Origin: Antitrichia curtipendula
Taxonomy: Eukaryota > Streptophyta > Bryopsida > Hypnales > Leucodontaceae
DNA length: 64,000 nt
Reading direction: 5' to 3'
NCBI GenBank assembly: GCA_951230915.1
Contig: OX579637.1
Coordinates: 8,742,001 to 8,806,000 of the forward strand
Made by a program: the position numbers and the translations under genes. Below are positions 58,245 to 64,000 of the stretch, in pieces. Position 1 is the first letter of the stretch. Each line of letters begins with the position of its first letter. Below the pieces are notes generated by a model. That model worked only from the letters and a program-made list of their open reading frames with translations, made no database searches and was not told the DNA's origin.

Positions 58245-58485
58245 ATCGCCAGTCCGACCCCCACTCTCGTCCGACTTTCCTCCAGACCGTCCGACCTCCG
58301 ACGGAGCGTCCGCATTTCCATCCGACCTCGGATGTCCTGAAGGCCCGTCCGACCTCCCGACCCCCCGTCCGACCATCCACTGGATGGGGGGTTGGGGTCC
58401 GTCCGAATGCCCAGGGATGTCCGGAGGCCAGCATCCCGGGACTCTGGACGTACGTCCGGACGTCCAGGGCGCCTGGACGTTTGGA
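58245..58485. repeat. hAT right subterminal CGTCCGA cluster
   Basis: About 14 CGTCCGA/TCCGACC words in 240 bp ending at the right inverted end, the counterpart of 37474-37680. Confidence 0.8.
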
Positions 58486-58493
58486 CAACCCTG

Positions 58494-58778
58494 CTCATGA
58501 AGTTCAACGAGAAGAAAAGGTGGAAGACGGAGAACGGCATGATTAACAGAGAGTTCTTCAAATTACTCGGTAATCTGTCGCTGGACGATCTGCAGAAGCT
58601 AGGGAAACACATATTGGAACGGTCCAGGAAGAAAAGAATTCAGTCCCACCCAAAGGTGACAGTCAAACAAAGCTCCTCTGTTTTGGAGAGCTGTTACACG
58701 ATAAAAGAGTGGTGTGAGCAGCGGAAGAGGAAGATGCTCGTGCGCAAGGAATTGAACACATTGGAACAGAAAGGAGGC
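58494..58778 (+). pseudogene. NGQHS-3 exon 2, right part
   Basis: After the right target duplication the reading KFNEKKRWKTENGMINREFFKLLGNLSLDDLQKL aligns with NGQHS-1 exon 2 (IFNAKEDWNPESCMLNHEFFKHLGNLSYDEISKL). It continues as a basic helical segment (HILERSRKKR, EQRKRKMLVRKEL) until the 281-bp MITE at 58779. Confidence 0.85.
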
Positions 58779-59062
58779 CAAGGGAGGGCCTCCAGTTACC
58801 CTGGAGTTCCCCAGCCTGAGAGCTTTGCTCCCAGTGCTAAAGTCCATGCCACGTAGACTGTTGACGTGGCGGGGACACTGCCATGTCACCTGCCACGTCA
58901 GCATATTATTAAAAAAAACTTTTTTTCAAAAAAAATATCCAAAAATAGTAAATTTTAAATTTAAAAAAAAAAAAAAAAAAAAAATGAAAAACTTTTTTTT
59001 TTTTTTTTTTCCAAAAATGTTCCCAACATGGGGATCAGCCCTGAAACGGCCCTCCCTTGGGC
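58776..59062. mobile_element. 281-bp MITE in NGQHS-3
   Basis: Inverted ends CAAGGGAGGGCC (58779-58790) and GGCCCTCCCTTG (59048-59059) with GGC on both flanks (58776-58778 and 59060-59062). The inside has GCCACGT repeats and long A/T runs (58958-59010). Removing it does not by itself restore the frame, so a further 1-base indel or a slightly different boundary is needed. Confidence 0.55.
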
Positions 59063-59985
59063 TGAAATTTTCTCTAATGAATCTCAAACCGGAGCTCGGC
59101 CTGTTCAACTCTGATGGTGAACTCCTCCATGACAATTAGAAGAAGTTCAAGGTGCAGTACAACATTACATCCGCCACGATGAACGTATTCCTTGAGTGGC
59201 CAGGGGAGGAGTACTTCTCCGAAGCGAAGCAAGTGAAGTAAAAAAACAAATCAATCGAGGACATTTCACCAGGCGCCGCGGAGTTCTTCAAAGTGTTTCT
59301 CAGGTTGAAGAAATTTTTTGTTCCACCATCCGCAGTGGCGTACTACGCTCCATACGACATAAAGGAAGACAACCACGCTCCGTGGCCAACAAAGGTATGG
59401 ACTGTAGACATGCCAGGAGATCTTAGGCTAGGTGTTATAGATTTTTGGTACTTGCCAGACGTCCTGGCAAAGAACAAGGGGACAATCGCACTCCCCTACT
59501 TCTACACGTTTATGCACTCGTTGCAAGGCAAGGCCGAGCCACTGCTGGAGGAGGTTCCAGCATGGCTCCTCATCTGCTCGGATCTGATCGAGCAGACCTA
59601 AGCATTTGCGTACGTGCAAAGCAATTCGGTGCTGAGCACGTACAAATGCGAGTTTGCAGACTACAAGCCTGCGAAATACAAATGTCTAGGAGATTACTCT
59701 GCGGCGAAAGCGAAAGCCCAAGAGAAGGTTCTGTTGACGTTCTTGACCAGCCCACAATACCTTATCTTGAAGAAAATTCCGAGATCGTTCGAGGCTCCAG
59801 ATACAGCAGTCTTCGCAAAGCCCCAGGGATACAATGAGTTGGAGTTCAGGTTGCGGAATACCGAGCTGCGGATGGAGTTCTACCTATGGGTAGTGAAGAC
59901 ATTTTGCCCTCCCGGGTCTTGTGTGTTCTCAATACTTGCAGGTGGAAAATTCACCTGCGCAACACTGGTGAGACCCTTCTCCAAG
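59063..59985 (+). pseudogene. NGQHS-3 C-terminal exon, possibly methylase-like
   Basis: One frame with stops at 59137, 59239 and 59599. Reads LKFSLMNLKPELGLFNSDGEL, KKFKVQYNITSATMNVFLEW, FFVPPSAVAYYAPYDIKEDNHAPW, PGDLRLGVIDFWYLP, then EFYLWVVKTFCPPGSCVFSILAGGKFTCATLV. The last segment resembles the PG-x-x-V-[LF]-D/S-x-[FL]-x-G-G motif of beta-class DNA methylases, and LGVIDFWYLP sits where such enzymes have their D/S-PP-[YW] strand. The catalytic motif itself is not recognisable, so the assignment is weak. Ends FSK at donor GTTTAG (59986). Confidence 0.55.
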
Positions 59986-60183
59986 GTTTAGCTCGACTCA
60001 AGCTGACCAATTTATTTCCCGTATTGGTTTCTGCTTGAGTGGCATCTCTAGTCGTGTCACTTAACCAGTAACGAGACGATCGTGCTGTTTCAGCTCGATC
60101 CAAGCTGAACGACCAAGCCATTACTGAGTGATTCTTTTTGTGTTAGCATGTATCTAACAACTGTTCCTGAGTTGGAATTGCAG
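59986..60183 (+). other. NGQHS-3 intron with two palindromes
   Basis: GT 59986 to AG 60183 (TTGGAATTGCAG); frame is kept (FSK-MSSVNVYAAG). Palindromes TTTAGCTCGACTCAAGCTGA at 59987-60006 and TTTCAGCTCGATCCAAGCTGAA near 60088-60109. The first lies within two bases of the splice donor. Confidence 0.55.
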
Positions 60184-61159
60184 ATGAGTTCCGTGAATGT
60201 GTACGCTGCTGGAGTGAGTCAGGAGAGCGACTACTAGAACGACATCGCCATGTATGAAGTTAGACCGGGCAGACTTTTTGGAGAATGGGTACGCAGTCGA
60301 CAAAGGCAAGACCATAAGGGCTCCTGCTTCACAGTCTACGCCGTCAACCTCGAAGAGGAAGAGGCTCTTGGCTTGGGATGCGCCTTTGCCAAGTGGTCGG
60401 AACGTAAGACCATCACCTCGGGAAGTGCAGGATCTTTTGGACTCCAAGGACGATGGGGAGGACTTCTACAACGATAGAATAACAGAGGAGAATGTCACCC
60501 CAAGTCATCTCATCCCAGCAGAGTTCCGGGGATCGTCGACTTTGAGTGGGCAAGCCGTAGATACTCAACCCTCAGGCACTCCTCCTTCATGTCAGTAGCC
60601 GAAGAAAAGAAGACTTTCACAACGCGACGAGGACATTGAGCGGAGGTTGGACGCGATGGAGGCACGACTAACGAAGGATCGCACGCAGAATGTCGAATTT
60701 CACGCTACCACCAATCTGAGGCTTGCCAACCTACAAACATTCATGACGGCGGAGTCGAGATCACAGAACGCGAAGCTCGAGTCCATTATCAACGCAGTGA
60801 ATGGTATTTGACCAACTGTAACACTAGAACCTGCTGCGCAAAGTCAGCAAAAGCTGCTTGAGAATGTTCCCACCGGATTGCTAAACAGTGGGTCGTCTTC
60901 TCTAGCCAGTCCAGGATCAGTGGTAGTTCCACAACCTCCTACTCATGCTTCGCCTCCTATTCCCCCTCCTCCTTCTCCACTATCCCATAAAGATGTGGTC
61001 CCTAGCGAAGGTTGTGTTCCACCTACTCCTGAAGTCGAGGGTGTTGTTTTTGCGACTAATGCAGCTACGAATGCGGTGGTTGCTGAGCAAGCTACCAAGC
61101 AGACTGTCGAAGTTGAGGCTGCAGGTGCCCACCAACTACCACTTGCTGAAGTTGTGTAA
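60184..61159 (+). pseudogene. NGQHS-3 3' coding region, low complexity
   Basis: Continues after the intron: MSSVNVYAAGVSQESDY, stop, frame change near 60250, then one frame with TAG 60597 and TGA about 60809. Contains STSKRKRLLAWDAPLP, a coiled-coil-like DEDIERRLDAMEARLT and a Pro-rich stretch (PPTHASPPIPPPPSP). No domain recognised. The stops could derive from CAG and CGA. Confidence 0.55.
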
Positions 61160-61371
61160 AATCAGCTCGAATCAAGCTGATTTGTGCAACAACCTGTATA
61201 TAGGTTTAGGAATTTTGTTAAGGATGCATTCATTTTGACGACGGCAAGAATGTTATATAGTGAACCATTGAGTTTAGAGGCACACTGATTTATGTACAAT
61301 TTTTCTCATTATATGAGCCAGAAATACACGGAGCTCTTATGTGTATGATTTTGAAAATTCTTGAATTGCAG
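61158..61371 (+). other. Probable intron with palindrome
   Basis: A donor-like GTAAAA near 61155 and acceptor TTGAATTGCAG at 61371. Begins with the palindrome AAATCAGCTCGAATCAAGCTGATTT region (61158-61183). Phase does not match perfectly, so an indel in this pseudogene or a different donor is likely. Confidence 0.4.
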
Positions 61372-62092
61372 GCCGTCCCAATATTATTGATGTGATATCC
61401 CCTGATCTTGTTCAGAATGAAATATCTCCAACTCCTCAGTCATTGCATCATGACGTTGATGTTCCCATTTCTCAAGCGAAAGGAGAAGCTGATCCTGCTC
61501 CCGGCAATGCCACAAGCAGTTCCCTGGATGTTGTGAAGAATCCAAATATCATCATCCCTGACGTCGCTGTTCCTGAGTCCTTCCCGATGGAAGAAGATGA
61601 TCACGCGAGGGAGGTTGATTCAACACAAAATCAGGTACAATACATGTTCATTCAAATGGATACATTTTATTGCTTCTCCGTGTATTCTCACTGCCCTGTC
61701 ATTTTTATATTTTTTTCCTTCAACTGTAGGTGTCATGTATTGTTCCGCTTAGATGAAGAAATATATCACACTAGTAGAAAAAAACAGTGCCCAAATCAAC
61801 AAAAATCAACACAGAAGTGTTGATTTTTTTGTTGATTTGGACGTGTTAATTTGGGTACTTTTTAACAGAAAACTGTTGATTTTTTTGTTAGTCTTTTGAT
61901 AATTTGGGCACTAAAATTTTTTTTTCAAATTTTTTTTCTCCAAATTTTTTTTTTCAAAAAATCGACCACTGAAAAGTTGCCACGTGGCACTGCCACGTCA
62001 CGCGGGCAGCCTGCGACGTGGCACTGCCACGTAGGCAGCTCCAAATGGGGTGCCACGTGGCAGTTGCCTACGTGGCACCCCATTTAGTGTTG

Positions 62093-62155
62093 CCGGCAAG
62101 GTTTGAACCTTGCACCTCACTCTTGGGGTGCAAGGTTCAAACCATTGCACCACAC
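62093..62155 (-). other. tRNA-like segment in CACTA-type element 2
   Basis: The reverse strand reads GGTGCAATGGTTTGAACC, then GGTGCAAGGTTCAAACC with a perfect GCAAGG / CCTTGC stem: A- and B-box-like blocks at the same place as in element 1. Shorter and more symmetric than a real tRNA. Confidence 0.4.
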
Positions 62156-62224
62156 ACACACATGCATGCATGTGTGTGAGTTTTTTTTTGTTTTACCTAG
62201 TTAAGGTATTTTTTTTTCATTTTT

Positions 62225-62585
62225 TTGTTAAAGACAGCAGACTCCAAAGGCCATTTAGGCATAGAAAAACAAATTTTATCTAAAAACTTTGAACTAAGAA
62301 AAGTTGCTACATACAAGTATCTTTCATCTCCAAAAGTCCGTTTGCAATTTTAAGTCTCCAATCAAAAGTTATGACTAAATTTCAGAGAGGGTTTTTCATA
62401 ATGTCAAAAAAAATTCAATGGAACTCCTCTCTGAAATTTAGTCATAACTTTTGATTGGAGGCTTAAAATTGCAAACGGATTTTTGGAGATGAAAGATACT
62501 TGTATGTAGCAACTTTTCTTAGTTCAAAGTTCTTAGAAAAAAGTTGTTTTCCTATGCCTAAATGGTCTTTGAAGTCTGCTGACTT
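62225..62585. repeat. Foldback of about 160-bp arms in CACTA-type element 2
   Basis: Arms 62232-62400 and 62412-62582 pair almost perfectly (for example CTGAAATTTAGTCATAACTT against AAGTTATGACTAAATTTCAG), separated by about 12 bp. Confidence 0.85.
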
Positions 62586-63729
62586 TAAGAATTACCAAAT
62601 TGGGAATGATATATTTATTTTTTCCATAAACAAACTATTTATAGAATACTAGATATGATAGTTTACACATTTTTTCAAATAAAAAAATTTACTTGAGAAT
62701 TTTTTAGTCAAAATTAACAAAAAAGTGTTGAGTTTTTGTTAATTTGAAAATGCAGTACCCAAATTAACAAAAAAATTTGTTGATTTGGGCATTTTTTACA
62801 AAAATCAACAAATTTTTTTTAAAATGGACGATGCAGTATCCAAATCAACAAAAATTTGTTGATGTTTTGTTAATTTCGGCACTGTTTTTCTAGTAGTGTC
62901 ATTCAAGGATAATAATTCTATGCACATTCCTCCGTTGTTTAGTAGGGACCTATTCTCCCTTCTGATCGTGGAGGTACCTCGGAGAAGGTCAATATTCCCT
63001 TGAAGTCTAGGGTGTCCGAGAAGTGGCTCAACGTCGTCCTGGACCTCAATGGGATATTGTGTGTTTGTGAAGATCTAAAGTCAAAGGGTTGGTCCAGAAG
63101 CGTCGTTGACTCCCTACAACCGCATTTCGCTATTGTTCCAGCTGCTGTGGGACCCAAGCTAGTCTACGTTCGTCCACGTTGCTCTGAGTTTTTCCTGCAG
63201 TTAGAAAAGATAGCTTTGATATCAGTGTGGAGCTCAATGAAGAAATCCACAGCTGAAGCAGTTTGCATGTATCTCTTCGAAGGACTCCGCATGCCAGATT
63301 TTATACTTGGACAGGACTCCTGTAAGACACTCAAATGTAGAGATCAGTTGTCTAGGATTCCGGTTACAAGGAGCCAGGCACAAGCAAGGTGTTGTTTCTC
63401 AAGGATTTGGTAAGCATGTTCAGTCGCTTCTGCGGTAGATTTACACTCAAGAACACCATCATCGTAGACGATAATCCAAATGAGCACATTCTGAACTAGC
63501 CAGAAAACGTAGTTCTTCCTGACACTTGGTCATACAAGGGAAATGGTCCGAAGGACACGTTTCTATTGGATGCTCTACTTCCCTGGTTCCAGCGCCTGCA
63601 TGCTAGTGGAAAGCAAGGGCTAAAGTCGTTTAGGGGGAACAACATGGGCAGATTAGGACGTCGAATGATTTGTGACAATCAAAATTGTAGGGAATACGAT
63701 AGGCTAATGGAAGTCGTTCGTGCATCTTT

Positions 63730-64000
63730 TATTATCCGTTAGTATGGCTTCATAGACGTTTTACATAGTAGGTCGGCTTTAGGCTTTGGTTACCTGGATT
63801 TTTCATTTTATTTTGTGAGCTTCAGCTTGAATCCACCTGTTTTGTACATACATTTGTCGAAGAGACTCTAAGACATTTTTGTTTAGTATGTGTAATTAGC
63901 TTTTGCACAATAGGTTTCACTTTCACAGATTCTCTATCATGTCTAATTTCAGGAGGGTCCTCTGTAGATCCTTGATTTTGAATGACTCTAGCTGGTCTTC
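63730..64000. other. No gene recognised
   Basis: 3' flank of the phosphatase pseudogene, AT-rich. Confidence 0.4.

Larger units (their letters stand above)
37441..58501. mobile_element. Giant hAT element (21,045 bp) with 8-bp target duplication
   Basis: The element spans 37449-58493. Ends are CAGGGTTGTC (37449-37458) and GACAACCCTG (58484-58493), each followed inward by an AACGTCC block. The flanking duplication CTCATGAA is perfect (37441-37448 and 58494-58501). An 8-bp duplication, CA-GGG-type ends and an internal hAT transposase agree on the class. It interrupts NGQHS-3 exon 2; deleting the element plus one duplication restores a frame that aligns with NGQHS-1 across the junction (DSLMKFNEKK against DTDMIFNAKE). 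It carries four gene remnants, six CGTCCGA clusters and three satellite tracts. Confidence 0.93.
61766..62901. mobile_element. CACTA-type non-autonomous element 2 (1130 bp)
   Basis: Ends CACTAGTAGAAAAA (61769) and TTTTTCTAGTAGTG (to 62898), flanked by TCA duplications (61766-61768 and 62899-62901). Same internal order as the element at 26367: subterminal ATCAACAAAAATTTGTTGAT repeats, ACGT cluster (61978-62085), tRNA-like segment (62095-62155), foldback (62230-62580), subterminal repeats. No coding capacity. Confidence 0.88.
61372..63729 (+). pseudogene. FCP1/NIF-like HAD phosphatase, interrupted
   Basis: A disordered acidic N-part (61372-61635) is followed by a GT-AG intron (61636-61728) and the CACTA-type element 61769-62898. 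The HAD part follows: WLNVVLDLNGILCVC (motif 1, DLNG where FCP/NIF enzymes have DLD-E-T), PKLVYVRPRCSEFF, ISVWSSMKKSTA, then after a frame change near 63375 FTLKNTIIVDDNPNEHILN and GPKDTFLLDALLPWFQRL (DD-x-P motif and C-terminal helix). A stop lies at 63496. First Asp of motif 1 is kept, the second is Asn. It may be a downstream exon of NGQHS-3 or a separate gene. Confidence 0.65.

Overview
The window looks like a transposon-dense nuclear region of a green plant, most likely a streptophyte with a large repeat-rich genome (bryophyte, fern, lycophyte or charophyte level; I cannot name the species). The reasons are TTTAGGG-type interstitial telomere repeats, a plant Tat/Athila-like Ty3/gypsy element, hAT, CACTA-type and TTAA-type DNA elements, GT-AG introns, and no ribosome-site/operon logic. 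I see no ordinary single-copy host gene, no rRNA, no functional tRNA and no CRISPR array. Nearly every coding region is a decaying copy carrying stops or frameshifts. Only one exon (526-1907) is fully open over several hundred codons.

Layout. 1-1907 (-): two exons of a gene I call NGQHS-1, with a duplicated leader region and an array of 21-bp palindromes in its 5' leader intron. 5.3-9.1 kb: simple repeats, a 580-bp TTAA-flanked MITE and a telomere-like tract. 9.2-13.7 kb (+): a degenerate DUF7869/transposase-like gene with its own palindrome array in its leader intron. 14.5-18.2 kb (-): NGQHS-2, five stops and no frameshift. 18.9-33.4 kb: Ty3/gypsy remains, including a complete 7.6-kb LTR that carries an ORF and is itself interrupted by a 2.65-kb CACTA-type element. 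33.4-61.2 kb (+): NGQHS-3. Its second exon is split at 37448/58494 by a 21,045-bp hAT element with a perfect 8-bp target duplication. 61.3-63.7 kb: an FCP1/NIF-like phosphatase pseudogene interrupted by a second CACTA-type element.

Two systems stand out. First, the 21-kb hAT element carries its transposase and three further genes: a RING-H2-like protein (B), a small paralogue of B's N-terminus (C) and a kinase-like protein (D). Dense CGTCCGA clusters lie at both element ends and just upstream of a TATA-like box at each of the four genes, as though one DNA-binding activity served both the ends and all promoters. Second, the NGQHS genes and the DUF7869 gene each carry an array of 21-bp palindromes (half-sites of TTTAGC..GA type around one central base) inside the intron of the 5' leader. 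The middle of the half-site differs between genes (GCGCGA, GCGCTA, GGTCGA, GCTCGA), and single copies recur in later introns. This resembles a set of diverging site-specific regulatory or mobile systems. The NGQHS proteins may combine a ParB-like fold with a methylase-like C-terminal half; that is inference.

In-frame stops are mostly explained by C-to-T/G-to-A changes, as expected of methylated silenced repeats.
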